Counted from the stretch's first letter, positions 36,216 through 45,319 are shown. The stretch is DNA of 64,000 nt from Hymenobacter sedentarius (GCF_001507645.1 NZ_CP013909.1:124001-188000), one strand, 5' to 3'. Notes: generated by a model from the letters alone, not told the origin. Numbers and translations: made by a program.

Positions 36216-37388
36216 CTAGCCCGCGTACCAGATTCGGAACACCGCGCCGCCCTGGTCGTCGGACACCAGCAGGCTGCCGTCGGGCAGCACAAGCAGGCAC
36301 ACCGGGCGGCCCCAGCTTTGCTGCCCCTGCAGCCAGCCCACCGCAAAGGGCTCGTAGCTCAGGGCCTGGCGGCCGGTGGGGTCTAGCTTCACCAGCGTGA
36401 TGCGGTAGCCGCTTTTCTGGCTCCGGTTCCAGGAGCCGTGCTCGGGAATGAAAATCTGGTTGCGGTATTGAGCTGGAAACTTGGTGCCCGTGTAGAATTT
36501 CATGCCCAGCGCGGCCACGTGGGCACCCAGCTTGCGGGCGGGCTTGGTGTACATGTTGGGCGTTTTGCCGGCACTCAGCTCCGGGTCGGGCACGTCGCCG
36601 CCGAAGTAGTACGGGAAGCCGAAGTGCTGGCCGGGCTTGCTGAGCCGGTTCAGCTCATCGGGCGGCACGTCGTCGCCGAGCATGTCGCGGCCGTTGTCGG
36701 TAAACCACAGCTCTTTGGTTACAGGGTGCCAATCGAAGCCCACGGTGTTGCGCACGCCCGTGGCTACGTTCTGGAAGCCCGTGCCGTCGGCCCGCAGCCG
36801 GTTGATGGTGCCAAAGATGGGCTTTTCGGGCTCGCAGGAGTTGCAGGGCGCGCCCACCGGCACGTACAGCAGGCCGTCGGGCCCGAAGGCGATGTACCGC
36901 ATGCCGTGCCACGGGTTGCCGGGCAGCTTGTCGTACACCACCACCGGCCTGGGCGGCGTCCGCAGATTGGCCGCGATGTTATCGAAGCGGATGATGCGGT
37001 TGATTTCGGCCACGTAGAGGCTGCCCTGCCGCACAGCCACGCCGTTGGGGGTGTTCAGGCCGGTGGCAATGGTGATGACGGCGTCGGCTTTGCCGTCGTG
37101 GTTTTTGTCGGGCAGGGCGTACACTTTGCCCTTGTTGCCATTGGCATTCGTGCCCACATACACCGTGCCGTCGGGCCCCACGGCCAGCTCGCGTGCTCCG
37201 GGTACGTTCTGCGCAAAGTAGGCAATGCGAAAGCCCTGCGGCAGTTTGATACTGGCCAGGTTCCCCGCCGCTTTGGGTGGTGGCACCGCCCCGGGCGTGG
37301 GCTGAGCCCACGCGGTCGCGGGAGCCAGCATCCACAACACCGCCAGCAGCGCGGCAAACAGCAAGGACGGGTTCGTTCTCATAGCCAT
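36216..37388 (-). CDS. Secreted PQQ-dependent sugar dehydrogenase-like protein
   Basis: 390 residues from the ATG at 37388 (MAMRTNPSLLFAALLAVLWM); a second ATG at 37382 is equally possible. Signal peptide ends near TAWAQ. The six-bladed propeller pattern is visible: LPQGFRIAYFAQNVPGAREL, VGTNANGNKGKVYALPDKNH, WHGMRYIAFGPDGLLYVPVG, FDWHPVTKELWFTDNGRDML and the final LLVLPDGSLLVSDDQGGAVF. It resembles L-sorbosone/glucose dehydrogenases that use PQQ, which would be supplied from outside since no pqq genes are here. Periplasmic. Confidence 0.88.
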   Translation of the reverse strand: MAMRTNPSLLFAALLAVLWMLAPATAWAQPTPGAVPPPKAAGNLASIKLPQGFRIAYFAQNVPGARELAVGPDGTVYVGTNANGNKGKVYALPDKNHDGKADAVITIATGLNTPNGVAVRQGSLYVAEINRIIRFDNIAANLRTPPRPVVVYDKLPGNPWHGMRYIAFGPDGLLYVPVGAPCNSCEPEKPIFGTINRLRADGTGFQNVATGVRNTVGFDWHPVTKELWFTDNGRDMLGDDVPPDELNRLSKPGQHFGFPYYFGGDVPDPELSAGKTPNMYTKPARKLGAHVAALGMKFYTGTKFPAQYRNQIFIPEHGSWNRSQKSGYRITLVKLDPTGRQALSYEPFAVGWLQGQQSWGRPVCLLVLPDGSLLVSDDQGGAVFRIWYAG

Positions 37389-37420
37389 CAGATTTGCAGG
37401 CCTTGGGCCCAAGGAAGAGG

Positions 37421-37723
37421 TTATGCGAAGCGCTGCGCGTCGTTGCCTTTCTGCTCGCGCAGCAGCCGCTCGTATTCGCGCTGAGTGCGCTGCTCGTAAC
37501 CGAAGCCGCCGTACGCCGCCACGCCCCGCATTACCAGCCCAATGCCCCAGAATACCGTGGGCCACACGGGCCAGGGCACCAGTTCGTCGTGCCGATGGCT
37601 GGTCAGGGCCCAGAGCACCCACAGCCCGGCATTTACCAGCACGTACACCACGAGGTGCGATTGAAACTTGGCGCGGGCTTTGGCCTTTTGCCACAGGTAT
37701 GGGTCGCGGTTCAGGGGCTCCAT
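37421..37723 (-). CDS. 2TM domain-containing protein
   Basis: 100 residues: AKARAKFQSHLVVYVLVNAG LW begins the first membrane segment and PVWPTVFWGIGLVMRGVAAY the second, followed by a charged tail (GYEQRTQREYERLLREQKGN). This is the PF13239-like 2TM domain seen alone or attached to histidine kinases in Bacteroidota. The role of the stand-alone form is unknown. Starts upstream of the sugar dehydrogenase on the same strand with a 33-bp gap. Confidence 0.85.
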   Translation of the reverse strand: MEPLNRDPYLWQKAKARAKFQSHLVVYVLVNAGLWVLWALTSHRHDELVPWPVWPTVFWGIGLVMRGVAAYGGFGYEQRTQREYERLLREQKGNDAQRFA

Positions 37724-37937
37724 GAGGTTGATAATTAAGGGGTAATTGGAATGGTTAGTTAAAAATACGCTTTTTTGAATGCGGCCCGCAACTTGCCGCT
37801 ACCGAAGCGTCACCGTCGGTTTCCCAAGCAGCAATTGGGGCTGCTGAAGCGTAAGCCGCAGGCAGCCATTTTAAATCAGCTGCGTTCAACCACATTCCCG
37901 CATCCACCCGGCTGCCTGCCGCTTTGCCCTGCCCGCC

Positions 37938-38483
37938 ATGCCTTCCACCGACCTCAGCACCCGCATCATGCTCCTTCAGGGCGACATCACCCGCCAGCAC
38001 GTTTCGGCCATCGTTAACGCGGCCAATTCCAGCCTGCTCGGGGGCGGCGGGGTCGACGGCGCCATTCACCGGGCCGGCGGCCCCGCCATTCTTGAGGAAT
38101 GCCGCCTTATCCGGGCCAGTCCCGACTACCGCAACGGCCTGCCCGCGGGCCAAGCCGTTATCACGGCGGGCGGGAAGCTGCCGGCGGCCCACGTCATCCA
38201 CACGGTGGGCCCCGTTTGGAACGGCGGCCACCACGGCGAGCCCGCGCTCCTGGCCAGCTGCTACCGCAACAGCCTGCGCCTGGCCGCCGAGCACCGCCTG
38301 ACCAGCTTGGCCTTTCCTGGCATCAGCACCGGCATCTACGGCTACCCCAAGCCGGAAGCTGCCAAGATTGCCGTGCGCGAAGTGCGCCGCTTCCTGGCCG
38401 AACATGAATACCCCGAAACCGTGGTTTTCGTGGCATTTGACGACGCCAGCCGCCGGCTCTACGAGCAGGAATTGAGCCGCTAA
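37938..38483 (+). CDS. Macro domain O-acetyl-ADP-ribose deacetylase
   Basis: 181 residues, whole protein is one macro domain. [20 protein letters not shown], the catalytic loop [15 protein letters not shown] with the Asn/Asp ADP-ribose binders, [20 protein letters not shown] and [20 protein letters not shown] are close to E. coli YmdB. The enzyme hydrolyses O-acetyl-ADP-ribose or removes mono-ADP-ribose from proteins. Monocistronic with a terminator just after the stop. Confidence 0.94.
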   Translation: MPSTDLSTRIMLLQGDITRQHVSAIVNAANSSLLGGGGVDGAIHRAGGPAILEECRLIRASPDYRNGLPAGQAVITAGGKLPAAHVIHTVGPVWNGGHHGEPALLASCYRNSLRLAAEHRLTSLAFPGISTGIYGYPKPEAAKIAVREVRRFLAEHEYPETVVFVAFDDASRRLYEQELSR

Positions 38484-38526
38484 ACAGCCGGGCCCGACGA
38501 CTGGTGAGTCATCGGGCCCGGTTGTT
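38483..38526 (+). terminator. Terminator after the macro domain gene
   Basis: AACAGCCGGGCCCGAcGACT / AGTCaTCGGGCCCGGTTGTT, a long G/C stem with a 4-nt loop and a weak T-tract. It starts at the TAA of the macro domain gene and lies before the convergent ispH gene. Confidence 0.8.
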
Positions 38527-38549
38527 ATATTAATAATACAAGTAGTGGG

Positions 38550-39431
38550 TTAGGCCATTTCCCCTACGCCTTCTACGCGCTGGGCTACCTGCTGCATGAG
38601 CCACAGCGGGGTGCTGGTGGCGCCGCAAATGCCCACGGATTGGGCACCGGCCAGCCAGGCTTCGTCGATTTCGCTTTCGTTCTCGATGAAGTAGCTGCGT
38701 GGGTTGATGGCATTCACCACCGAGAACAAGGCCTTGCCGTTGGAGCTTTTGCGGCCGCTCACAAACAACACCACGTCGAAATCGACGGCAAACTTGGCTA
38801 GCGCGGGCTCGCGGTTGCTCACCTGCCGGCAGATGCTGTCGTTGGCATCAAAGCTATCCAGCTCACCGCCGGCCGCCGCAATGCGGGCTTCCATCAGGGC
38901 CTTCATCTTGTAGAAGCCGGCCGTGCTTTTGGTGGTCTGGCTGAAGAGGGTGACGGGACGGGCAAAGTCAATCTGGTCCAGGTCGGCTTCGTTCATCACA
39001 ATGATGGCGCGGTTGCCGGTCTGGCCCGTGAGGCCGGCTACTTCGGCATGGCCGGGCTGGCCATAAATCACAATCTGGCCGTCCTGGCGCTGGCTCAGGT
39101 CGAAGGCGTGCTTCACCCGGTTTTGCAGCTTGAGCACCACCGGGCAGCTGGCGTCAATCAGCTCCAGGTTGTTTTGCAGGGCCAGCTGGTAGGTTTCCGG
39201 CGGCTCGCCGTGGGCCCGGATGAGGACTTTGGTGTCGTGGAGCTGGGCCAGTTGCTCGCGGTCGATGATGCGCAGGCCCTGCTGATGCAGGCGCTCTACT
39301 TCCATGCGGTTGTGCACAATATCACCCAGACAGTACAGCTGCTGGCCGTGGGCCAGTTCGTCTTCGGCCATTTGAATGGCGAATTCTACGCCGAAGCAAT
39401 AACCGGAATTCTTATCTATAGTGACCTTCAT
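38550..39431 (-). CDS. ispH: 4-hydroxy-3-methylbut-2-enyl diphosphate reductase
   Basis: 293 residues, full length for IspH. Three Fe-S cluster cysteines are found at Cys12 (SGYCFGV), Cys96 (DASCPVVLK) and Cys201 (NDSICRQVSNRE). The conserved HGEPPE, QPGHAEVAGLTGQ and GICGATSTP segments are present. It makes IPP and DMAPP in the last step of the MEP pathway. A TACCTTTG -7-like element (minus strand) is at 39475-39482, giving a leader of about 40 nt. Confidence 0.96.
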   Translation of the reverse strand: MKVTIDKNSGYCFGVEFAIQMAEDELAHGQQLYCLGDIVHNRMEVERLHQQGLRIIDREQLAQLHDTKVLIRAHGEPPETYQLALQNNLELIDASCPVVLKLQNRVKHAFDLSQRQDGQIVIYGQPGHAEVAGLTGQTGNRAIIVMNEADLDQIDFARPVTLFSQTTKSTAGFYKMKALMEARIAAAGGELDSFDANDSICRQVSNREPALAKFAVDFDVVLFVSGRKSSNGKALFSVVNAINPRSYFIENESEIDEAWLAGAQSVGICGATSTPLWLMQQVAQRVEGVGEMA

Positions 39432-39610
39432 GCTGGGAGTTTAACACCGCGCGGCGGCAAGGGGTTCGCCGGAGCAAAGGTACGCCTTTGCCGCAGCGCA
39501 CTCAGCAAAAGTTAGCCCAACTTCCTGCAATGGCTGAGCTTGAAGCCGGCGGTCATTCAGCGTTAAAGGAACGTCCTACCGAGCGCAGCAAATCATCTTG
39601 CTCGCGCTTT

Positions 39611-39698
39611 TTGTCATGCAGAGCGCAGCGAAGCATCTTATCCCCGTCGAACGAGTCGTTGTGGCGTGAGAAGATGCTTCGCTGCGCTCTGCATGACG
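39611..39698. repeat. Family A hairpin repeat, copy 4 (GCAGAGCGCAGCGAAGC variant)
   Basis: Arms TGTCATGCAGAGCGCAGCGA+AGCATCTT and its complement AAGATGCTTCGCTGCGCTCT+GCATGAC, with a 32-bp or so loop. Located between ispH promoter region and the cmk stop. Confidence 0.85.
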
Positions 39699-39717
39699 AC
39701 TTGACTTTTAATCTCTG

Positions 39718-40407
39718 CTACGCGTGCGGTGCAAACAGCGCGGCCGACACCCGCTCGAGCACGAAATCCACCTGCTCGTCGATAACGAGGTGGGTGGTAT
39801 CGAGCAGCACGGCGTCGGCGGCCCGGCGCAGGGGGCTTTCGGTGCGGGTCGAGTCGAGGTAGTCGCGCTTGCGCAGGTTTTCGGCAATGACGTCCAGCCC
39901 CACGTGTTCGCCTTTTTCGGCCAGCTCGGCCTGTCGGCGCTGGGCGCGCACGTCCACGTCGGCGGTCATAAACACCTTCACTTCGGCATCGGGAAAGACG
40001 GTGGTGCCGATGTCGCGGCCGTCCATCACCACGCCGCGCTTGCGGCCCATGCGCTGCTGCTGGGCCACCATGGCGTGCCGCACCATGGGAATAATCGACA
40101 CCTCGCTTACGGAGTTGGAAATCACCATCTGGCGGATGTCGTCCTCGCGGTTTACGCCGTCGAGAAACACTTCGTTGCGGCCCGTGCGGCGGTTGCGGCG
40201 GAAGCTGATTTGCAGCGTGTGCAGGGCCTGCTCCACTTGGGTCAAATCATCGAACGGAATGTGGTGCTCCAGCAGGTACAGCGTCACGGCGCGGTACATG
40301 GCGCCCGTGTCTACGTAGGCGTAGTGCAGGGCGGCGGCTACGGCTTTTGCCGTGGTGCTTTTGCCGCAAGAGGAGTAACCATCAATGGCGATAACGAGTT
40401 GTTTCAT
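39718..40407 (-). CDS. cmk: Cytidylate kinase
   Basis: 229 residues from the ATG at 40407 (MKQLVIAIDGYSSCGKSTTA). P-loop GYSSCGKS at 10-17; VDTGAMYRAVTLYLLEHHIP, the substrate-binding DGRDIGTTVFPDAEVKVFMT and RDYLDSTRTESPLRRAADAV match Cmk. It phosphorylates CMP and dCMP. It precedes no obvious operon partner; the next gene upstream on the same strand is a hypothetical one 30 bp away. Confidence 0.95.
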   Translation of the reverse strand: MKQLVIAIDGYSSCGKSTTAKAVAAALHYAYVDTGAMYRAVTLYLLEHHIPFDDLTQVEQALHTLQISFRRNRRTGRNEVFLDGVNREDDIRQMVISNSVSEVSIIPMVRHAMVAQQQRMGRKRGVVMDGRDIGTTVFPDAEVKVFMTADVDVRAQRRQAELAEKGEHVGLDVIAENLRKRDYLDSTRTESPLRRAADAVLLDTTHLVIDEQVDFVLERVSAALFAPHA

Positions 40408-40438
40408 AACGACGCGGGCGGCCATTGGCCCCGCAAGA

Positions 40439-40843
40439 TTACGAAATCCAGCTCTTACGCGCGGCGGGCGGGGTCTTCAGGCGGCCCGGCACCGAGGCAA
40501 AAAAGGCCGCCACCGAGGCGCTTTCTCCCTCATTCAGTTGAGCATCGACTAAATGGAAGGGATTAAAAAAAAATCTGTTGGCCAGCCCAATACCCGTACT
40601 ACCGTCGCGCCCGGTGCCCCATTCGCCCCCGTACATCTGCACCAGACTCTGCCCGAGGAAGCAGCCCAGGGCCATGATAAAGCCCGGCCGTTCGGCTGGC
40701 CCCAGCAGCCCGCGCTGGGCCTGGATAAAATTGGCCAGATGGGCCACGCCTTCGGCATCGAAGGCTTTCAGTTTTAATTGCTGGCGGACCTGTTCGGCAG
40801 CAACCAGAAGGGAATCGAGGGGCGTGGGGGTGGCGTCTGGCAT
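40439..40843 (-). CDS. Conserved hypothetical protein
   Basis: 134 residues from the ATG at 40843 (MPDATPTPLDSLLVAAEQVR). Mostly helical in the first half (VAHLANFIQAQRGLLGPAER), then FIMALGCFLGQSLVQMYGGE W and NRFFFNPFHLVDAQLNEGES. The FLGQ...YGGEW...PF block occurs in a group of small uncharacterised proteins, some in polymorphic-toxin immunity-like neighbourhoods, but I cannot assign a family with confidence. Encoded 31 bp before cmk on the same strand, so the two may be co-transcribed. Confidence 0.6.
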   Translation of the reverse strand: MPDATPTPLDSLLVAAEQVRQQLKLKAFDAEGVAHLANFIQAQRGLLGPAERPGFIMALGCFLGQSLVQMYGGEWGTGRDGSTGIGLANRFFFNPFHLVDAQLNEGESASVAAFFASVPGRLKTPPAARKSWIS

Positions 40844-40960
40844 AAGGCAAGTAAGGGGGTGACGCAGGTAAGTAAGGTGGTAGCGGCCCAAATGCACAAG
40901 GGCCGGGCGGCAGCCCAAGCTGCATCCGGCCGTTGGCAGATTATTTTGAGGGAGCCACGG

Positions 40961-41119
40961 CTACCGGTCGCAGGGGCAAGGCTCGGCTTTGCCGCGGCCG
41001 TGGTGCTTGTACCAGCTGGTTTTCTTTTGCTGCGTGGTGCGGCGGGCGCAGCTGCTCAGGGTGCTGGCGCCCAGGCTCAGCAGCACGAGCAGAAGCAGAA
41101 ACGACGGGGATTTCCTCAT
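40961..41119 (-). CDS. Small Cys-containing lipoprotein
   Basis: 52 residues from the ATG at 41119: MRKSPSFLLLLVLLSLGAST then LSSC, a lipobox with Cys24, followed by a short basic mature peptide (ARRTTQQKKTSWYKHHGRGK) that ends in EPCPCDR. It is too short for most gene finders, but the signal, lipobox and CPC end are convincing. The function is unknown; small lipoproteins with a terminal CPC-type motif occur in other Bacteroidota. Confidence 0.6.
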   Translation of the reverse strand: MRKSPSFLLLLVLLSLGASTLSSCARRTTQQKKTSWYKHHGRGKAEPCPCDR

Positions 41120-41194
41120 GGCAGGTATTTTACTCAAAGTTAAGGTTCTTTGCGGGCTGAGCCGTTCGGCTTTTCACTACTCTTTGCTTCCCGC

Positions 41195-42856
41195 ATGATT
41201 CCCGCTGATTTCTCGCTCACCGCCAACGTTGTCGACATCTTTGCCCGTTCCATCCAGCCGGCCACCATTCGGGTGGCGGGCGGCCGCATTGCCAGCATCA
41301 CCCCCACCGGCGCCACGGCTCCGGATGCGGCCCTCCCCTACGCCCTGCCCGGCTTTGTCGATGCCCACGTGCACGTGGAAAGCTCGCTGCTGGTGCCCAC
41401 CGAGTTTGCCCGGCTGGCCGTGACGCACGGCACCGTGGCCACCGTGTCGGACCCCCACGAAATCGGCAACGTGCTGGGCGTGGCGGGCGTGGAGTACATG
41501 CTGGAAAACGCCCGCCACTCGCCGTTCAAGTTCTGCTTTGGCGCCCCGAGCTGCGTGCCGGCCACGCCCTTCGAAACGGCCGGGGCCGAAATCACGGCCG
41601 CCGACATTGCCACGCTGTTCGAAAACCCTAAAATTGGTTACTTGGCCGAGATGATGAACTGGCCCGGCGTGCTGCACCGCGACGCCGACGTGATGGCCAA
41701 AATTGAGCTGGCCCACGCCGCCGGCCGCCCCGTAGACGGCCACGCGCCCGGCCTCCGCGGCCAGGACGCAGCCCACTACGCCAGCGCCGGCATCAGCACC
41801 GACCACGAGTGCTTCACCGCGGCCGAGGCCCGCGACAAGCTGGCCGTGGGCATGAAAATTCTTATCCGCGAAGGCTCGGCGGCCCGCAACTTCGATGCCC
41901 TGATTGAGCTGATGCCCGAGCACTACGCCAACCTGATGTTCTGCTCCGACGACAAGCACCCCGATACGCTGGTGCTGGGCCACATCAACCAGCTGGTGCA
42001 GCGGGCCGTGGCCTTGGGCCACGACGTATTCCAGGTGCTACGTGTGGCCTGCGTAAACCCCGTGAATCACTACAACCTATCGGTGGGCCTGCTGAGCGAA
42101 GGCGACCCAGCCGACTTCATCACCGTTTCGGACCTGCAGCAGTTCAACGTGCTGCAAACCTACCTCAACGGCGTGCTGGTGGCCGAAAAAGGAACGTCGC
42201 TCCTGCCCCCAGCGCCGGTGGGCGTGGTCAATAACTTTCACGCCCAGCCCGTGCGGGCCGAAGACTTCCGGGTGCCGGTGCCCGGCCCGGGCCAGCCCAA
42301 CTTGCGGGTTATTCAGTGCTTCGATGGCCAGCTCATCACAGCCCGGGTCGACATGCCAGCGCAGGTAGCAAACGGCCTGGTGGTGCCCGATATCGCCGGC
42401 GATGTCCTCAAGCTGGCCGTCATCAACCGCTACCAGCCGCAGGTGGCCCCGGCCGTGGCCTTCATCCGCGGCTTTGGGTTGAAGCACGGCGCCCTGGCCA
42501 GCAGCGTGGGCCACGACTCGCACAACATCACGGCGGTGGGCTGCAACGATGCCAGCCTGGCCCGCGCCGTAAACCTGGTGATTGCTGCCAAAGGCGGCCT
42601 GGCCGCCGTGGGCGCCGATGGGCAGGAAATTCTGGTGCCGTTGCCCGTGGCCGGCCTGATGTCGGACCAGGACGGGCGCGCCGTGGCCAGCGCCTACGCC
42701 GCCGTCGATGCCCTGGCCAAACAGTTAGGCTCTCCCCTGGGCGCCCCGTTTATGACGCTCTCGTTTATGGCGCTGCTGGTCATTCCCGACCTGAAGCTCA
42801 GCGACAAAGGCTTGTTTGACGGGCAGCAGTTCGCGTTTGTAGCCGCCGTGGAGTAG
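41195..42856 (+). CDS. ade: Adenine deaminase
   Basis: 553 residues from the ATG at 41195 (MIPADFSLTANVVDIFARSI). Amidohydrolase metal motif HVHVESSLLVPTEFARLAV, then SDPHEIGNVLGV, GHAPGLRGQDAAHYASAGIS, STDHECFTAAEA and the metal-binding MFCSDDKHPDTL. The C-terminal domain contains FIRGFGLKHGALASSVGHDS HN, a strong Ade signature. The enzyme converts adenine to hypoxanthine with an Fe or Mn centre in the cytoplasm, for purine salvage. Single gene. Confidence 0.95.
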   Translation: MIPADFSLTANVVDIFARSIQPATIRVAGGRIASITPTGATAPDAALPYALPGFVDAHVHVESSLLVPTEFARLAVTHGTVATVSDPHEIGNVLGVAGVEYMLENARHSPFKFCFGAPSCVPATPFETAGAEITAADIATLFENPKIGYLAEMMNWPGVLHRDADVMAKIELAHAAGRPVDGHAPGLRGQDAAHYASAGISTDHECFTAAEARDKLAVGMKILIREGSAARNFDALIELMPEHYANLMFCSDDKHPDTLVLGHINQLVQRAVALGHDVFQVLRVACVNPVNHYNLSVGLLSEGDPADFITVSDLQQFNVLQTYLNGVLVAEKGTSLLPPAPVGVVNNFHAQPVRAEDFRVPVPGPGQPNLRVIQCFDGQLITARVDMPAQVANGLVVPDIAGDVLKLAVINRYQPQVAPAVAFIRGFGLKHGALASSVGHDSHNITAVGCNDASLARAVNLVIAAKGGLAAVGADGQEILVPLPVAGLMSDQDGRAVASAYAAVDALAKQLGSPLGAPFMTLSFMALLVIPDLKLSDKGLFDGQQFAFVAAVE

Positions 42857-42983
42857 CCGCCCCAGCGCTGTTTCTGCTGCTCAAAAGCAATTTCCCGCAC
42901 CAATTCTGCGTACTAGGGCCCGACCCGGGCCGGCACTGCCAGCGAAAAGCCAGGCAGGCCAGCTCAGAATTGCTTCCTTATAT

Positions 42984-43559
42984 ATGATTTACTCGTTTCC
43001 ATTTCAGTTGCTGCATCAGCCATTCCAGAAATTGAGCTGGCGGGCTGCTCGCCCCGCCTTGTTGCTGCTGTTGGTGGCTGGCCTCGCCCAGCCGGCCCTG
43101 GCCCAGAAGTACCGCACGGCCGCGGGCTTCCGCAGCGGCGGCAGTAGCTACGGCATCACCATTCAGCAGCTGGTGCTGCCTAGCACTACGCTGGAAGGCC
43201 TGGGCATGCTGGCGCCCCGCGAACGCAGCGCCACCGTGCTGGCCGAGCGCCACTTCGGCATTCTGGGGCCCAGCCTCAACTACTACTTAGGCGCGGGCGG
43301 CCACTACGGCACCAACAAGGACGACGGTAACTTCTGGGGCTTCGATGGCATCATCGGGGCCGAGTACAAAATTGCGTTCGTGCCCGTGGTGCTATCCATC
43401 GATTTCAAGCCCACCGTCGAATTCCACTCCAGCGACTGGAACCGGTTTCCGACTGGCTTTTCGGTGCGCTACATCATCCTTAAGCAGAAAAACGAAGGCC
43501 TTTTCCACGGGGTGTTCGATAAGATTAAGGGAAAATTCAAAGGCCCCGACTCGGAGTGA
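42984..43559 (+). CDS. Small outer-membrane beta-barrel protein (paralogue B)
   Basis: 191 residues. The signal peptide is preceded by a longer N-terminus (MIYSFPFQLLHQPFQKLSWR), followed by ALLLLLVAGLAQPALAQ. The mature part (TAAGFRSGGSSYGITIQQLV, GAEYKIAFVPVVLSIDFKPT, GFSVRYIILKQKNEGLFHG) is similar in length and pattern to the protein at 22180-22773. An extra basic tail (FDKIKGKFKGPDSE) follows the last strand. Function unknown. A terminator overlaps its last codons. Confidence 0.75.
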   Translation: MIYSFPFQLLHQPFQKLSWRAARPALLLLLVAGLAQPALAQKYRTAAGFRSGGSSYGITIQQLVLPSTTLEGLGMLAPRERSATVLAERHFGILGPSLNYYLGAGGHYGTNKDDGNFWGFDGIIGAEYKIAFVPVVLSIDFKPTVEFHSSDWNRFPTGFSVRYIILKQKNEGLFHGVFDKIKGKFKGPDSE

Positions 43560-43575
43560 GTCAGGGCCTTTGAAT
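43535..43575. terminator. Terminator overlapping the barrel gene's stop
   Basis: AATTCAAAGGCCCCGACTC / GAGTCAGGGCCTTTGAATT pair across a short loop; the left arm lies within the last codons of the gene. Between convergent genes; usable in both directions. Confidence 0.8.
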
Positions 43576-43656
43576 TTGTTGGGCTATATACTTGAGCTGA
43601 ATACAGGCGGCCAAGCAGCAGTTATTGTACTGGCAAACCTTGCGTATTGGCCAGAG

Positions 43657-44067
43657 CTACTGAAAGCGCTTTTCCAGCAGCTTGCGCATCTTTTCTTCGG
43701 TGAGCGGCTTGGTCAGGTACTCCACGTTGGGGTACTTAGCCACGCGGGCCGTATCGGCGCCGTGCATGGAGGTGGTGAGCACGGCCATCACCGTTTTGTC
43801 CTGCACGGGCTGGGGCAGGGCGTTGTACAGCTCGAGGAATTCGAAGCCGGAAATGCCGGGCATTTTCAGGTCCACAAACACCAGGTCGGGCGCGGGGCCG
43901 CGGCTGCCGTTGTCGGCGTCGCCCCAGAGCTGCTCAAACGCCTCATCGGCGCGCGAAAACGTGCTCACGTGGTCGGCAACGGCCAAACGACCCAACAGGC
44001 GATTGTTGAGGAAGCTAGTGGTTTCGTTGTCGTCTACCAGTACAATATGATTCAAATTCGCAGACAT
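43657..44067 (-). CDS. Single-domain response regulator
   Basis: 136 residues from the ATG at 44067 (MSANLNHIVLVDDNETTSFL). CheY-like receiver: acidic pocket Asp12-Asp13, phosphoacceptor Asp66 (DLVFVDLKMPGISGFEF), Thr in VLTTSMHG and Lys in VEYLTKPLTEE. No output domain, so it acts by protein contact or as part of a phosphorelay. The partner kinase is not in the window. Confidence 0.9.
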   Translation of the reverse strand: MSANLNHIVLVDDNETTSFLNNRLLGRLAVADHVSTFSRADEAFEQLWGDADNGSRGPAPDLVFVDLKMPGISGFEFLELYNALPQPVQDKTVMAVLTTSMHGADTARVAKYPNVEYLTKPLTEEKMRKLLEKRFQ

Positions 44068-44137
44068 GTATAATGTTTGATTTCTAGCTTCCACGAAGAT
44101 ACCAGCCCCAGCGCATTCCGGCAATAGCCCAGATTGA

Positions 44138-45115
44138 TTACAACCAGCCCTGGGCGCGCATCCAGTCGTCGTTGTATATTTTGCCGAGGTAGCGGGTGCC
44201 GTGGTCGGGCAGGATAATCACCATGGTGTCGTCCTCGGTGAGGTGCTCGCGGGCATATTCCAGGGCGCCGTACACGGCCGAGCCGCACGACCAGCCCACA
44301 AACAGGCCTTCTTCCTTGGCCAGGCGGCGCGTCATCACGGCCGCGTCCTGGTCGGTTACTTTGATGAACAAGTCAATCAGGTCGAAGTCCACGTTCTTGG
44401 GCAGAATGTCTTCGCCGATGCCTTCGGTTTTGTAAGGGTAGATTTCGTTTTCGTCGAAAACGCCCGTTTCCTTGTATTTCTTAAATACCGAGCCGTAGGT
44501 GTCGAGGCCGATGGAAACCACGCCGGGGTTCTGCTCCTTCAGGTACTTGGCCGTGCCGCAGATGGTGCCGCCAGTGCCCACTCCGCACGCGAAATGCGTG
44601 ATTTTGCCCTCGGTTTGGGCCCACAGCTCGGGGCCAGTGCCCTCGTAGTGGGCGGCGGTGTTCGAGAGGTTGTCGTACTGGTTGGGATAGAAGGAATTGG
44701 GCGTTTCCTGGTTGAGGCGGCGAGCTACCGAGTAGTAGCTGCGCGGGTCGTCGGGGGCCACGTCGACGGGGCACACCACCACCTCGGCGCCCACGGCGCG
44801 CAGGATGTCCTGCTTTTCCTTGCTCTGCTTGTCGCTCATCACAAACACCGTTTTGTAGCCTTTGGCGATGGCGGCCAGGGCCAGGCCCATGCCGGTATTG
44901 CCGCTGGTGCCCTCGATGATGGTGCCGCCCGGCTTCAGGAGACCGGCTTTCTCGGCGTCCTCAATCATGCGGATGGCCATGCGGTCCTTCACCGAATTGC
45001 CGGGGTTGAAATACTCTACCTTGGCCAGGACGGTGCCTTTGATGCCGTCGGTGACCTTGTTGAGCTTGACGAGGGGCGTGTGGCCAACGGCCTCGATAAC
45101 GTGGTTGAAATACAT
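44138..45115 (-). CDS. PLP-dependent cysteine synthase/cystathionine beta-synthase
   Basis: 325 residues from the ATG at 45115 (MYFNHVIEAVGHTPLVKLNK). Lys43 in NPGNSVKDRMA is the PLP lysine; GTSGNTGMGLALAAIAKGYK binds the substrate carboxylate; GVGTGGTICGTAKYL holds the phosphate. It lacks C-terminal CBS domains but EGIGEDILPKNVDFDLIDLF and SDKQSKEKQDILRAVGAEV are closer to cystathionine beta-synthase than to CysK, so either beta-replacement role is possible. A TACCTTTG element on the minus strand (45154-45161) is a likely -7 box. Confidence 0.9.
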   Translation of the reverse strand: MYFNHVIEAVGHTPLVKLNKVTDGIKGTVLAKVEYFNPGNSVKDRMAIRMIEDAEKAGLLKPGGTIIEGTSGNTGMGLALAAIAKGYKTVFVMSDKQSKEKQDILRAVGAEVVVCPVDVAPDDPRSYYSVARRLNQETPNSFYPNQYDNLSNTAAHYEGTGPELWAQTEGKITHFACGVGTGGTICGTAKYLKEQNPGVVSIGLDTYGSVFKKYKETGVFDENEIYPYKTEGIGEDILPKNVDFDLIDLFIKVTDQDAAVMTRRLAKEEGLFVGWSCGSAVYGALEYAREHLTEDDTMVIILPDHGTRYLGKIYNDDWMRAQGWL

Positions 45116-45319
45116 TGAAAAAGGTTGGGTGGGGGAGTTTTCGGGTGAAGGCACAAAGGTAGGAATTTCGACGGCGGGGCGGGGTGCCGCCCGTCGTCCA
45201 GCGCGCAGCGAAGCCATTTACCGCTCTTGCGCCAACTGAATTGCACTCAACTGTTCTACTGCGTTAAGGTCCTCTGCTGCGCTCAAGACGCCAAGTGGTT
45301 GGTTATTGAACAAAGCACC

